Assembly: GCF_000346755.1 (NCBI RefSeq)
Contig: NZ_ANNV01000131.1
Location: forward strand, 1-53,963
Direction of reading: 5' to 3'
From: Pseudomonas sp. CBZ-4
GTDB taxonomy: Bacteria; Pseudomonadota; Gammaproteobacteria; Pseudomonadales; Pseudomonadaceae
DNA length: 53,963 nucleotides
In this document: positions 40,352-52,142 of the stretch, one piece after another
Numbering within the stretch: position 1 is the first letter of the stretch
How the letters are laid out: every line of letters starts with the position of its first letter
Made by a program: the position numbers and the translations under genes
The notes under the pieces: generated by a model
The model's database searches: none
What the model was told of the DNA's origin: nothing
The model's input: only the letters and a program-made list of their open reading frames with translations

Positions 40352-41311
40352 TTGTCCTCTCCCATCCCCGTCACCATCCTCAGCGGCTTCCTCGGCGCCG
40401 GCAAGACCACCTTGCTGCGCCACCTGCTCAAGGCCGAGCACGGCCTGAAAATCGCCGTGATCGAAAACGAATTCAGTGACGCCGGTATCGACACCCAGCT
40501 GTTGGGCGCAGAGCCGGTACAAGTCATGACCCTGTCCAACGGCTGCGTGTGCTGCACCATCCACACCGACCTGACCAAAGCCCTGTACCTGCTGCTCGAA
40601 CGCCTGGACAGCGGCGAGATCGCCTTCGACCGCCTGGTGATCGAGACCACCGGCCTGGCCGACCCGGCACCGGTGGCGCAGACCTTTTTCATCGACGAGG
40701 AACTGCGTGAGCGCTACATCCTCGACGGCATCATCACCCTGGTGGACGCGGCCCACGCCGAGCATCACCTGACCCAGACCATCGCCCAGGCCCAGATCGG
40801 CTTTGCCGACCGCCTGCTGGTGAGCAAGCGCGACCTGGTGGATGACGCCACCTTCGACGCCCTCAGCGAGCGCCTGACGCGCATCAACCGGCGTGCGCCG
40901 ATTCGTGTGGTGGACCACGGCAACATCGACCTTGCCGAATTGCTCGACGTGCGTGGCTTCAACCTCAACGCCGGCATGAGCCTGCGACCGGTGAGCAAGG
41001 CGCCGTCTATCGACCGCATCTCCAGCCTGGTGCTGCGCACCGACCAGCCGCTGGATATCGATCGCCTCAGCGAGTTCATGAACGCGCTGCTGGAAGATCA
41101 CGGCAAGCAACTGCTGCGCTACAAGGGCGTGCTGAATATTGCCGGGGAAGACCGCCGGATGGTGTTCCAGGGCGTGCTCAAGCTCTACGGGTTCGATTGG
41201 GATACCGAATGGGCCGAGGGCGAGGCGCGGGAGAGTGTGATTGTGTTTATTGCCGACGAATTGCCGGAAGACAAGATTCGCGAGGGTTTTGCCCGCGTCT
41301 ACCAATCCTGA
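40352..41311 (+). CDS. CobW/COG0523 family GTPase, YjiA-like
   Basis: The 319-residue G3E GTPase has Walker A GFLGAGKTTLL (about 11-21), the metal-site CxCC motif NGCVCC (about 63-68), ETTGLADP (about 104-111) and the base-recognition region SKRDLVDD. These proteins are metal chaperones or insertases, often for zinc or cobalt; YjiA is a neighbour of the cstA paralogue yjiY in E. coli. The start is TTG 40352 with AAAGGAG upstream; the in-frame ATG at 40274 lies inside the REPIN and would translate repeat sequence. Confidence 0.9.
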   Translation: MSSPIPVTILSGFLGAGKTTLLRHLLKAEHGLKIAVIENEFSDAGIDTQLLGAEPVQVMTLSNGCVCCTIHTDLTKALYLLLERLDSGEIAFDRLVIETTGLADPAPVAQTFFIDEELRERYILDGIITLVDAAHAEHHLTQTIAQAQIGFADRLLVSKRDLVDDATFDALSERLTRINRRAPIRVVDHGNIDLAELLDVRGFNLNAGMSLRPVSKAPSIDRISSLVLRTDQPLDIDRLSEFMNALLEDHGKQLLRYKGVLNIAGEDRRMVFQGVLKLYGFDWDTEWAEGEARESVIVFIADELPEDKIREGFARVYQS

Positions 41312-41329
41312 CTTGAAATCCGATCCACT

Positions 41330-41416
41330 GTGGGAGCTGGCTTGCCTGCGATAGCGGACTGTCAGTTAGCCCATCAGCGGCTGATACACCGCTATCGCAG
41401 GCAAGCCAGCTCCCAC
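41330..41416. repeat. REPIN, sister of the copy at 22280
   Basis: This 87-base element matches 22280-22366 at all but four loop positions. It follows the CobW-type gene and precedes the glyA terminator. Confidence 0.92.
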
Positions 41417-41448
41417 AGGTGACCGTGTTTCACTTTTCGATTGGGTAT

Positions 41449-41477
41449 AAAAAGCCCGGCTCAAGAGCCGGGCTTTT
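41449..41477. terminator. glyA terminator, usable in both directions
   Basis: AAAAGCCCGGCTC, AA and GAGCCGGGCTTTT form a long stem with A- and T-tracts on the sides. It lies downstream of the leftward glyA and also faces the rightward CobW gene. Confidence 0.9.
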
Positions 41478-41494
41478 CATTCAAGCAACTGCAA

Positions 41495-42748
41495 TCAAGC
41501 GCCGTATACCGGCAGCTTCTTGCAGATGGCCTTGACCTTCTCACGGACCGCGTCGATCACGGCTTCGTTGTTCAGGTCAGCCAGGATGTCGCAGATCCAG
41601 CCAGCCAGTTCCTTGCACTCTGCTTCCTTGAAGCCACGAGTGGTCACAGCCGGAGTGCCGAAGCGCAGGCCGGAGGTGACGAACGGCGAACGTGGGTCGT
41701 TCGGCACGGAGTTTTTGTTCACGGTGATGAAGGCTTTGCCCAGGGCAGCGTCAGCATCTTTACCGGAGATGTCCTGCTTGATCAGCGACAGCAGGAACAG
41801 GTGGTTTTCAGTACCGCCGGACACCACGTCAAAACCGCGCTCGATGAACACGCTGGCCATGGTCTGGGCGTTCTTCACCACTTGTTGCTGGTAGGTCTTG
41901 AACTCAGGCTGCAGTGCTTCCTTGAAGCAGATCGCTTTGGCGGCGATCACGTGCTCCAGCGGGCCACCCTGGGCGCCCGGGAATACGGCGGAGTTCAGCT
42001 TCTTCTCGATGTCGGCGTTGGCGCGCGCCAGGATCAGGCCGCCACGTGGACCGCGCAGGGTCTTGTGGGTAGTGGTGGTCACTACGTCAGCGTAAGGCAC
42101 CGGGTTCGGGTAGACGCCAGCGGCGACCAGACCGGCCACGTGGGCCATGTCGACGAACAGGTAAGCGCCAACCTTGTCGGCGATAGCGCGGAAACGTGGG
42201 AAATCCAGGATCTGCGAGTAGGCAGAGAAACCGGCCACGATCATTTTTGGCTTGTGTTCAACTGCCAGGCGCTCGACTTCGTCGTAGTCGATCAGGCCGT
42301 TGGCATCGATACCGTATTGAACGGCGTTGTACAGCTTGCCCGAGGAGGAAACGCTGGCGCCGTGGGTCAGGTGACCGCCGTGGGCCAGGCTCATGCCCAG
42401 GATGGTGTCGCCGCCTTGCAGCAGGGCCAGGTACACGGCGCTGTTGGCTTGGGAACCGGCGTGTGGCTGGACGTTGGCGTAATCGGCGCCGAACAGTTCC
42501 TTGGCACGGTCGATGGCCAACTGCTCAACCACGTCGACGTACTCGCAACCGCCGTAGTAGCGCTTGCCTGGGTAGCCTTCGGCGTACTTGTTGGTCAGAA
42601 CCGAACCCTGAGCCTCCATGACCGCTGGGCTGGTGTAGTTTTCCGAAGCGATCAGCTCAATGTGCTCTTCCTGGCGCACGGCTTCTTGCTCCATGGCGGC
42701 AAAGAGATCGGCGTCGTACTTGGCAATAGTCAAATCACGGCTGAACAT
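41495..42748 (-). CDS. glyA: Serine hydroxymethyltransferase
   Basis: The 417-residue PLP enzyme converts serine and tetrahydrofolate to glycine and methylene-tetrahydrofolate, the main one-carbon source. [20 protein letters not shown] near the N-terminus, [12 protein letters not shown], and [15 protein letters not shown] (PLP-lysine at about 229) are conserved. ATG 42748 follows GAGGACC; a TTG 12 bases upstream is less likely. The gene next to morA suits the glyA copy found at this locus in P. aeruginosa (PA4602) as I remember it. Confidence 0.95.
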   Translation of the reverse strand: MFSRDLTIAKYDADLFAAMEQEAVRQEEHIELIASENYTSPAVMEAQGSVLTNKYAEGYPGKRYYGGCEYVDVVEQLAIDRAKELFGADYANVQPHAGSQANSAVYLALLQGGDTILGMSLAHGGHLTHGASVSSSGKLYNAVQYGIDANGLIDYDEVERLAVEHKPKMIVAGFSAYSQILDFPRFRAIADKVGAYLFVDMAHVAGLVAAGVYPNPVPYADVVTTTTHKTLRGPRGGLILARANADIEKKLNSAVFPGAQGGPLEHVIAAKAICFKEALQPEFKTYQQQVVKNAQTMASVFIERGFDVVSGGTENHLFLLSLIKQDISGKDADAALGKAFITVNKNSVPNDPRSPFVTSGLRFGTPAVTTRGFKEAECKELAGWICDILADLNNEAVIDAVREKVKAICKKLPVYGA

Positions 42749-42879
42749 GGCGGTCCTCAAGGATCGGGGGCAGAAAAGGAGGGCATTCTAACCCAATGGG
42801 TTTTAGATGGCATATGAAAGGACATCATGTCGCGGACAAGTGGGGCTCATCTGGGGATAAGTGGTGCTTGTACCGGCCT

Positions 42880-42957
42880 CATCGCAGGCAAGCCAGCTCC
42901 CACACTTGATCGGGTTCACACAGTCCAAATGTGGGAGCGGGCTTGCCCGCGATGAGG
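42880..42957. repeat. REP pair in inverted order between glyA and morA
   Basis: The ATCGCAGGCAAGCCAGCTCCCAC arm (42881-42903) comes before GTGGGAGCGGGCTTGCCCGCGAT (42931-42953). The two arms belong to different subtypes (AGCTGG versus GCGGGC), so they were probably not one palindrome in origin. Confidence 0.85.
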
Positions 42958-42979
42958 CCAGCAGCCTCACCACAAAGTC

Positions 42980-45900
42980 TCAGTCGAACATGAACAGCGC
43001 ATCATTACTGAACTGCGCCTCAAACCGACTCGCCGGCATCGGCCGCCCGAACAGATACCCCTGCACCTCATCGCAACCATGCTCACGCAGGAAGTCCAGC
43101 TGCTCATGGGTCTCCACGCCCTCGGCGATCACCGCCAGGTTCAGGCTGTGGGCCATGGCGATAATGGCGCGGGCGATCTGCGCGTCCTGTTCGCCAGACG
43201 GCAGGCCATCGACAAAGGTGCGGTCGATCTTCAACACGTCGATGGGGAATTGCTTGAGGTAGTTGAGCGACGAATAGCCGGTGCCGAAGTCATCCACGGC
43301 AATGCTCAAGCCCAGGTTTTTCAGGCTGTCGAGGATATGCATGGCTTCGTTGACTTCGCGCATCAGGATACTTTCGGTCAGCTCCAGCTCCAGGCACGCC
43401 GGCGGCAGGCCGGTGTCTTCCAGGATGCTGGCGATGCGCTCGCCCAGTTGACCGTCGGAGAACTGCCGCGCCGAGATGTTCACCGAGACTTTCGGCACGC
43501 GCACCTTGTTCTGGTGCCAGGTCTTGAGCTGGCGGCAGGCTTCGCTGATGACCCAGTCGCCGACGTCCACCACCAGGCCCAGTTCTTCCAGCACCGGGAT
43601 AAAGTCCCCTGGCGGCACCAGCCCGCGACGGGGATGACGCCAGCGCAGCAGGGCTTCGGCGCCGGTCAAACGTTTGCCATCGCCGCTGAACTGCGGCTGG
43701 TAATAGAGCACGAATTCGTTCTGGTCCAGGGCGTGGCGCAGGTCGCTTTCCAGCTCCAGGCGTTCCAGGGCGCTGGCGTTCATGTCGGCCTGGTAGAACT
43801 GGAAGTTGTTCTTGCCGCGCTCCTTGGCGTGATACATCGCAGTGTCGGCGTTTTTCATCAGCTGGCTCAGCTCATTGCCGTCCTGCGGGCTGAGGGCGAT
43901 GCCGATACTGGCCGTGACAAAGAACTCGCGACCCTCCAGCACAAACGGCTTCACCAGGCTGGCGAGGATCTGCTCGGCCACATGGATCGCGCGGTTCAGC
44001 GCCATCTCGCGGCTGATGCGCGGTTGCAGCAGCAAGGTGAACTCGTCGCCGCCCATGCGCGCCACGGTGTCGTCTTCGGCGACGCAACCGAGCAGGCGCG
44101 TCGCCATTTCCTTGAGCATGCGGTCGCCGGCGGCGTGGCCCAGGGAGTCGTTGATCGGTTTGAAGCGGTCAAGGTCGAGGAACATCAGCACCACCCACGA
44201 CTTCTGCCGCTCGGCCGACTGCAACGCGGTGTGCAGGCGGTCCTGGAACAGCGTGCGGTTGGGCAGGTGGGTCAGGGCGTCGTAATAGGCCAGGCGGTGG
44301 ATGCGCTGCTCGCTGGCCTTGCGCTCGCTGATATCGCTGAAGAAGCACACGTAGCTGGCCAGGTCGCCTTCGTCGTCGAACACGGCAGTGATGCCGACCC
44401 ACGCCGGGTAATGCTCGCCGTTGCGGCGCTTGAGCCACACTTCGCCTTCCCAGGTGCTGTGCTGGTGCAACTGCTTGAGCACGTAGCGCAGATGGGCTTC
44501 CTGCTGCTCGTCGACGGTGAGCATGTTTGGTAACTGGTCGAGCACATCCGCCACGCTGTAGCCACTGACGCGGCTGAACGCGTCGTTGGCCTGCACGATG
44601 TAGCCAGCGGGGTCGGTGATCAGGATCGCCGAAGTGGAGTGTTCGAATACCGTGGCCGCCATGCGCAGGTCTTTCTCGGCGCGGCGTTGCTGGCTGATGT
44701 CGCGGCCGACGCCGAGGATGCCTTCGAACGTACCGTGTTCATCCCACACCAGCACCAGGCGCAGTTCGATCGGCACTTTGCGCCCGTCGGCGCGCAGGCA
44801 GTCAAACAGGAACAGCTGGGTTTGCGCTTCGTCGCGCAGCTTGGCCAGCGCGTCGGTGTCGCCGAGGGCGCGGCTGACCTGTTCCACCAGGCTATAGATG
44901 CCGCTCAGTTGCTGCGGGTTGGCGATGATCGATTGCCAGCCGTTCTTGAACACCCAATCCACGTCATAACCCAGCACGGCGTTGACCGAGGGGCTGATGT
45001 AGTTGAGGGCCAGTTGGCTGTCGGTGGAGCAGATCACGTCGCTGATGCTTTCGGCGAGCATGCGGTAGCGCTGTTCGCTGTCGCGCAGGGATTCGCTGGC
45101 TTCGATCTGGTCGGTGATGTCCTTGGCCACGCCGATGATGCGCGTGACTTGCGCCGCCTTGTCTCGGGCCAGGGCCTGCTCGCGGATATCGAAGCGGCGC
45201 CACTGGTTATTGCGGTGACGGAAGCGCAGCTGGCATTGCAGCTGCGTCGAATAGCCGGCCTGGCGCTGCTGCTGGCGCAGGTCGTGGTAGCGCTCGGCGT
45301 CTTCGGGATGCAGCAGGATTTCCCAGAAGTACTCACCCATTTGCTGCAGTTCGGCCTTGTTATAGCCGAGGGTGTGGCCCAGGTGGTGGTTGCTGAAAAT
45401 CATGCGCTGGCTGATCACGTCCTGCACATACAGGTGGTCGGGCACGGTGCGCACCACGTCCGACCAGAAACTCTCGCGTTCCACCAGCGACAACTCGATC
45501 AGCTTGCGGCTGGTGATGTCGCTGATGCTCAGGATCACGGCCTTGAAGTCGTCCTGCTGCTCCGGCAGGCGCATCACCAGCCACAGGTATTGTTCGTTGC
45601 CGGCGACGTCGTTGAGCTGGATTTCCAGCTCCAGTTGCTTCTGTTCGGTCAGGACCGCTTCGAGCACCTGGTAGCCGATGGCCGTGGCGTTGCGCGGGCA
45701 ATCATCGATCAGGCGTTCCCAGGCCTCTTCGCACGAGCCGACGTTGAGCAGGCGCACCGCGACCTGGTTGACCTCGGTGATGCGCAGTTCCTTGAGCAAC
45801 TGCTGGCGCTGCTCGCGGTTGCCTTGCAGCCAGTCGTGCAACTGCTCGCGGGTTTGCAGGCGGGCCTTGTCGAAAAACGCGTTGAGCCCCGACAGGTCGA

Positions 45901-46870
45901 GCACGCACAGGGCCACGCCGGTGCCTTCGAAAATATCCTGGTAACGCCGCCGGCCCTCGTGCACCTGGCGCTGGCGGCGGCGCATGTTGACCAGTACGAG
46001 CACCGGGATCAGCGAGAACGCCAGGCCCAGCAGGCATTTGCCGATAAAGGCCGGCAGCAGTTCTTCCAGTACGGCGGTGCGGTCGAACAGCCCGCGTAAT
46101 TGCCAGTCGCTTTTGCTCAGGGGGGTGACGAGTACGCTTTTGTTCAGTTCGTCCGGGGTCAACGCAGAGGACCATTGCGCCGGCATGCCGCTGTCACGGC
46201 TGACCACGCGGTGGTTCAGGCGGTTTTCGATGGCCCACATCGGCCGCTGGCCCTGGCCGTCCTGGCGGGTCAGGTTGACCAGGTAGTTCGGCGCCAGGCG
46301 CAGCGCCCAGTAGACCCGTGAGCCGCCGCTGGGCTGGTGCAGCAACAGGTAGATGATAGTGCCGTCGCTGCTGTTGCTCAGGTAATAAGGCTGGGAATGG
46401 CTGCGCTGCACCAGCTCTTCGAGCCAGGCAGCGTCCTGGCTGTCGCTGGCGCTGTCACTGATCATGGCGCCGCTGGGGGCGAGCAGGGCGATGCTGCGCA
46501 ACTCCGGCAGGGAGCGCTGCAAGGTGTGCATCAAGGCTTGCTGCTGTTCGTTGTTGCGCGGCGGCTCGACCATCGGCAGCAGGTTCAGGGCGATTTTTGC
46601 GCTCAGGGCCATGTTCAGGCTGATCTGCTCAGCCAGGTCGGCGCTGTAGTCGATGGTGTATTGCTGCTGGTTTTTCTGGTTTTGCTGCAACTGGTCCAGC
46701 AACTGCCAGAACAATAAGGCGAGCAACATGAGGACAAGCGTCGCCAATGCGCCTTTCAAGGTGCCGTGCAGGGGTGCTCCCGGCGCTATGTGAGCGGCGC
46801 GCAGAGGAGTGGGCGGCGTGACTTTGGACAAGCTGTGATCCTGCGGGTTGGCTGGACTGGCGTGCGGCAC
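42980..46870 (-). CDS. morA: Motility regulator MorA: PAS-PAS-GGDEF-EAL c-di-GMP enzyme
   Basis: The 1296-residue membrane protein makes and degrades c-di-GMP. Domains in order: a TM helix (about 38-58), a periplasmic sensor region (about 60-270), a second TM (about 275-295), several PAS domains (about 310-860), GGDEF (motif RMGGDEF near 940) and EAL (GAEALLRW near 1070, then [14 protein letters not shown] near 1190). Both catalytic signatures are intact. Its place beside glyA matches P. aeruginosa PA4601/morA, which controls flagellar development and biofilm. The start is GTG without a clear SD, so the true start may lie a few codons downstream. Confidence 0.9.
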   Translation of the reverse strand: MPHASPANPQDHSLSKVTPPTPLRAAHIAPGAPLHGTLKGALATLVLMLLALLFWQLLDQLQQNQKNQQQYTIDYSADLAEQISLNMALSAKIALNLLPMVEPPRNNEQQQALMHTLQRSLPELRSIALLAPSGAMISDSASDSQDAAWLEELVQRSHSQPYYLSNSSDGTIIYLLLHQPSGGSRVYWALRLAPNYLVNLTRQDGQGQRPMWAIENRLNHRVVSRDSGMPAQWSSALTPDELNKSVLVTPLSKSDWQLRGLFDRTAVLEELLPAFIGKCLLGLAFSLIPVLVLVNMRRRQRQVHEGRRRYQDIFEGTGVALCVLDLSGLNAFFDKARLQTREQLHDWLQGNREQRQQLLKELRITEVNQVAVRLLNVGSCEEAWERLIDDCPRNATAIGYQVLEAVLTEQKQLELEIQLNDVAGNEQYLWLVMRLPEQQDDFKAVILSISDITSRKLIELSLVERESFWSDVVRTVPDHLYVQDVISQRMIFSNHHLGHTLGYNKAELQQMGEYFWEILLHPEDAERYHDLRQQQRQAGYSTQLQCQLRFRHRNNQWRRFDIREQALARDKAAQVTRIIGVAKDITDQIEASESLRDSEQRYRMLAESISDVICSTDSQLALNYISPSVNAVLGYDVDWVFKNGWQSIIANPQQLSGIYSLVEQVSRALGDTDALAKLRDEAQTQLFLFDCLRADGRKVPIELRLVLVWDEHGTFEGILGVGRDISQQRRAEKDLRMAATVFEHSTSAILITDPAGYIVQANDAFSRVSGYSVADVLDQLPNMLTVDEQQEAHLRYVLKQLHQHSTWEGEVWLKRRNGEHYPAWVGITAVFDDEGDLASYVCFFSDISERKASEQRIHRLAYYDALTHLPNRTLFQDRLHTALQSAERQKSWVVLMFLDLDRFKPINDSLGHAAGDRMLKEMATRLLGCVAEDDTVARMGGDEFTLLLQPRISREMALNRAIHVAEQILASLVKPFVLEGREFFVTASIGIALSPQDGNELSQLMKNADTAMYHAKERGKNNFQFYQADMNASALERLELESDLRHALDQNEFVLYYQPQFSGDGKRLTGAEALLRWRHPRRGLVPPGDFIPVLEELGLVVDVGDWVISEACRQLKTWHQNKVRVPKVSVNISARQFSDGQLGERIASILEDTGLPPACLELELTESILMREVNEAMHILDSLKNLGLSIAVDDFGTGYSSLNYLKQFPIDVLKIDRTFVDGLPSGEQDAQIARAIIAMAHSLNLAVIAEGVETHEQLDFLREHGCDEVQGYLFGRPMPASRFEAQFSNDALFMFD

Positions 46871-47116
46871 GCACTATAAGCCGGACGCCGAAGGGCGGCT
46901 AGCATGCCTTGAGTTGTGGCAAAGTGCCAGCCCCGCTTGGCTGGACTGACCAAGCGCATTCAGGTAGCTTTGCCGGTTACGCGAGGGCGTTCCAGCCCCA
47001 GACATTCAGGCTTTTTTCCGCACGCAGGCATTGATCATCGTCAACGGCCCGCGCGGCGCATGGCCTGACACGGGCTTCGCCCGCTTAATTCATCAGTCAC
47101 TGACGCTAGGTTCACC

Positions 47117-48781
47117 ATGGCTCAATACGTCTTCACCATGCATCGGCTGGGAAAAGTTGTTCCGCCGAAGCGGGAAATCCTGAAAAACATTTCGCTGTCC
47201 TTCTTCCCTGGCGCCAAGATCGGCGTGCTCGGCCTCAACGGTTCGGGTAAGTCCACGCTGCTGAAAATCATGGCCGGCGTCGATACCGAGTTCGAAGGCG
47301 AAGCCCGCCCGATGCCCGAGCTGAACATCGGTTACCTGCCGCAAGAGCCGATCCTGGACCCGACCAAGACCGTGCGCGAAGTGGTGGAAGAAGCCGTCGC
47401 CGTGATCAAGAACGCCCAGGCGCGCCTGGACGAGGTCTACGCGGCTTACGCTGACGAAGACGCCGACTTCGACAAACTGGCCGCTGAACAGGCCAAGCTC
47501 GAAGCGATCCTGCAGGCGGGCGATGGCCACAACCTGGAGCGCCAGCTCGAAGTGGCCGCCGACGCCCTGCGCCTGCCGGCGTGGGACGCCAAGGTCGAAT
47601 TCCTGTCCGGTGGCGAGAAGCGTCGTGTGGCCCTGTGCCGCCTGCTGCTGTCGGCCCCCGACATGCTGCTGCTCGACGAACCAACCAACCACTTGGACGC
47701 CGATTCCGTCGCCTGGCTGGAACATTTCCTCCACGACTTCCCGGGCACTGTGGTTGCGATCACGCACGACCGTTACTTCCTGGACAACGTTGCCGGCTGG
47801 ATCCTCGAGCTCGACCGTGGCGCCGGTATCCCTTACGAGGGCAACTACTCCGGTTGGCTGGAAGCCAAGTCCGACCGCCTGGCCGCCGAATCCAAGCAGC
47901 AATCGGCCCACGAAAAAGCCATGAAGGAAGAACTGGAGTGGGTGCGCAAAGGCGCCAAGGCCCGCCAGTCGAAATCCAAGGCACGTCTGCAACGCTTCGA
48001 AGAAATGCAATCGCAGGAATTCCAGAAGCGTTCGGAAACCAACGAGATCTACATCCCGGCCGGTCCGCGCCTGGGTGACAAGGTCATCGAGTTCAAGAAC
48101 GTGTCCAAAGGTTATGGCGACCGCGTGCTGATCGACAACCTGTCGTTCTCCATGCCAAAAGGCGCGATCGTCGGCGTTATTGGTGGTAACGGTGCGGGTA
48201 AATCCACACTGTTCCGCATGCTGATGGGCAAGGAAACCCCGGACTCCGGCAGCATCGAGATCGGCGAAACCGTGCAACTGGCCTGTGTGGACCAGAGCCG
48301 CGAAGACCTCGACGGCAGCAAGACCGTGTTCCAGCAGATTTCCGACGGTTCCGACCAGATCCGCATCGGCAACTATGAAATCCCGTCGCGTACCTATGTT
48401 GGTCGTTTCAACTTCAAGGGGGGCGACCAGCAGAAGTTCGTCAAGGACCTGTCCGGTGGTGAGCGCGGTCGCTTGCACCTGGCCCTGACCTTGAAAGAGG
48501 GCGGCAACGTCCTGCTGCTCGACGAACCGTCCAACGACCTCGACGTTGAAACCCTGCGTTCCCTGGAAGAGGCCCTGCTGGACTTCCCGGGCGCCGCCAT
48601 TGTGATCTCTCACGATCGGTGGTTCCTTGACCGCGTCGCGACCCACATCCTGGCGTACGAAGACGACTCGCAAGCGGTGTTCTTCGAAGGTAACTACACC
48701 GAGTACGAAGCGGACCGTAAGAAGCGCTTGGGCGATGCTGCTGCCCAGCCGCACCGCGTGCGTCACAAAAAACTGGCCTGA
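47117..48781 (+). CDS. ettA: Energy-dependent translational throttle protein EttA
   Basis: The 554-residue ABC-F protein gates ribosome entry into elongation according to ATP/ADP. Two ABC domains have Walker A motifs GLNGSGKST (about 38-46) and GGNGAGKST (about 356-364). Signature and Walker B regions are SGGEKRRVALCRLLLS...LLLDEPTNHLD and SGGERGRLHLALTLK...LLLDEPSNDLD. Between them lies the charged linker with the arm (EKAMKEELEWVRKGAKAR). ATG 47117 gives the family start MAQYVFTMHRLGKVVPPKREIL. Confidence 0.95.
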   Translation: MAQYVFTMHRLGKVVPPKREILKNISLSFFPGAKIGVLGLNGSGKSTLLKIMAGVDTEFEGEARPMPELNIGYLPQEPILDPTKTVREVVEEAVAVIKNAQARLDEVYAAYADEDADFDKLAAEQAKLEAILQAGDGHNLERQLEVAADALRLPAWDAKVEFLSGGEKRRVALCRLLLSAPDMLLLDEPTNHLDADSVAWLEHFLHDFPGTVVAITHDRYFLDNVAGWILELDRGAGIPYEGNYSGWLEAKSDRLAAESKQQSAHEKAMKEELEWVRKGAKARQSKSKARLQRFEEMQSQEFQKRSETNEIYIPAGPRLGDKVIEFKNVSKGYGDRVLIDNLSFSMPKGAIVGVIGGNGAGKSTLFRMLMGKETPDSGSIEIGETVQLACVDQSREDLDGSKTVFQQISDGSDQIRIGNYEIPSRTYVGRFNFKGGDQQKFVKDLSGGERGRLHLALTLKEGGNVLLLDEPSNDLDVETLRSLEEALLDFPGAAIVISHDRWFLDRVATHILAYEDDSQAVFFEGNYTEYEADRKKRLGDAAAQPHRVRHKKLA

Positions 48782-48797
48782 TTCGGGTTGGTGGTTT

Positions 48798-48830
48798 GAA
48801 AAAGCGGAGCCTTCGGGCTCCGTTTTTTTT
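48798..48830 (+). terminator. ettA terminator
   Basis: CGGAGCC and GGCTCCG form a 7-bp stem closed by a TTCG tetraloop, followed by eight T residues and preceded by A residues, directly after the ettA stop. Confidence 0.93.
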
Positions 48831-48960
48831 GCGTGCGGTTTGGCGTTTCGAGGGGCGAGCCGTGTCGGCTTTTCCGACGGGCTCCAGCGAGCTCGATACC
48901 TGTGACACGCCAGTCCCAATCTCTAGCATGAGCAGCTATTACTTATGGAGGAGCAGGGGT

Positions 48961-49518
48961 ATGCGTTACTTGACAGTGGTCGGCCAGGATCGAAGCGGAA
49001 ACGACAAAATCGACACGGTGAACCTGTATTTTTACCAGAAGCAGGGTTCGGCCCCCGACCAGTTGATCCATCATGCCCTGGCGGTCGATCTGACCGGTGA
49101 TGCAAAAGTCGATGTCCAGTGTGCCGGCGACATCGACTTCGATGGCAACCCGAGCGTGCAGGATAGGTTCATGCTCAAGCAGTTCGCTGACGACTTCCTC
49201 AAGCTCAAATGGCTTAATCAGCACGCCCTGATGCGGCGGATCCTGACCCTTTCGGTCGAGCACTTCGGTAGCGACGGCAAACCGAGTAGTGTGCGGCTGG
49301 AGTTCACCGAGCAACTGGGGCTCAACGGGCGAACCGTCACCACCTATAAAGCCGCGGCCTATGACAGCGACGGCGACCATGTGCTGGACACATTCTCTGA
49401 TATCGACGTGGATAAAAATGGCATTGCCGACGAAGTCGACAGATCCCTCATCGACGAGTTGAGTCGTGGCTTTCTCAAGTTCAATTGGTATCAGGCGCCT
49501 GCCGCGTGTGGCCATTGA
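48961..49518 (+). CDS. Two-repeat protein with EF-hand-like acidic loops, unrecognised family
   Basis: I do not recognise this 185-residue protein. It looks like a tandem duplication of a unit of about 85 residues (3-85 and 94-177). The halves align throughout: LTVVGQDRSGNDKIDTVNLYF with LTLSVEHFGSDGKPSSVRLEF, AVDLTGDAKVD with AYDSDGDHVLD, DIDFDGN with DIDVDKNG, and FLKLKW with FLKFNW. The loops DSDGDHVLD and DVDKNGIADE resemble EF-hand or dockerin-type Ca-binding loops. No signal peptide or membrane segment is seen. ATG 48961 follows GGAGGAG. It is flanked by the ettA terminator and gdhA with no obvious partner. Confidence 0.75.
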   Translation: MRYLTVVGQDRSGNDKIDTVNLYFYQKQGSAPDQLIHHALAVDLTGDAKVDVQCAGDIDFDGNPSVQDRFMLKQFADDFLKLKWLNQHALMRRILTLSVEHFGSDGKPSSVRLEFTEQLGLNGRTVTTYKAAAYDSDGDHVLDTFSDIDVDKNGIADEVDRSLIDELSRGFLKFNWYQAPAACGH

Positions 49519-49652
49519 GGCGGTGAGTCCGGCGTGGCTTGAGGTGGCGTCTATACGGGGGCAAAGACGGGGTCTGCGATCCCCGTTTGGGTGCATGAAA
49601 GCCCTGGATTTCCGGTTTATTTATATCAAATGCACCATTTAAATTCACAAAG

Positions 49653-49681
49653 GCGACATTTTGCCCTGTCGCAGTGCGACA
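49653..49681. promoter_or_regulatory. Three alternating GCGACA/TGTCGC half-sites upstream of gdhA
   Basis: GCGACA (49653-49658), TGTCGC (49667-49672) and GCGACA (49676-49681) form overlapping inverted repeats; TGTCGCAGTGCGACA (49667-49681) is a perfect 15-bp palindrome. It lies about 61 bases before gdhA. It may bind a dimeric regulator; I cannot name one. Confidence 0.5.
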
Positions 49682-49714
49682 TGAATTGATAAAGTCCGGC
49701 CCAATCTCATTTAA

Positions 49715-51564
<1,850 letters not shown>

Positions 51565-51634
51565 GACAGTCTCCCTCAATGGAGTTTCGGCCATATTCGC
51601 TGCGCTTTAGTTTCAGTGGATGTCTGAAAGCGAC

Positions 51635-51991
51635 CTATTGCGAACGATAGGCCCTGGCGGCATCGCGGTCTTTCTCATGCTGCCAGGCGCGCTCACGGTC
51701 GTCCCAGTGATTGTCCTTGTAGTCGCGCAGCTCTTCGTTCTCACGCATGGCCTTGCACTGGCGAAAGCCGTCTTCCCAACCTTCGGCGTACTCGCGGTCT
51801 TTCAGGTAACGCGGGACGTTCTTGCGAAACTCCCCGGTAATCACGCCAGCCGCCTGGCGACCGCTGCTGCAACCGTCGTCAAAGCCATCGGCGAATGCCG
51901 GTGGATAACCTTTGGCCAATAAGTCCTGATGGGTTGATTGGCAACCCGCCAGCCACATCACCGAACACAGCAATACCGCATACCGCCACAT
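51635..51991 (-). CDS. Small lipoprotein with a duplicated acidic motif
   Basis: The 118-residue product starts MWRYAVLLCSVMWLAGC, a signal peptide with lipobox LAGC (Cys17). Two copies of an aromatic-rich acidic motif follow: FADGFDDGCSSGRQ (about 33-46) and YAEGWEDGFRQC (about 68-79). The C-terminus is highly charged with KDNHWDDRERAWQHEKDRDAA. I do not recognise a functional family. ATG 51991 was chosen because longer frames have no SD and lack the signal peptide at the start. It is upstream of the Gre-like gene on the same strand. Confidence 0.75.
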   Translation of the reverse strand: MWRYAVLLCSVMWLAGCQSTHQDLLAKGYPPAFADGFDDGCSSGRQAAGVITGEFRKNVPRYLKDREYAEGWEDGFRQCKAMRENEELRDYKDNHWDDRERAWQHEKDRDAARAYRSQ

Positions 51992-52142
51992 GACAGACTC
52001 CCTGGCCGGTTCCCGGCTGATAGGGAGAAGTCTAGATAGAGGATTGTCGGGGTGGTGTGAAAGGAAGGTGATAATGGTGTTTGGTGCTAGGTGGTCCAGT
52101 TGCCCGGGTGACGCGATCAAGCAGTATTGGTACGGAGCAAAT

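Noticed and set aside
42749..42979. Glycine riboswitch upstream of glyA
   Set aside because: The leader before glyA is short and shows no conserved aptamer-like stems; only REP arms are present further up.
43079..46099. Two long plus-strand frames opposite morA
   Set aside because: The GGDEF/EAL and PAS motifs are on the other strand; these frames encode no known motif.
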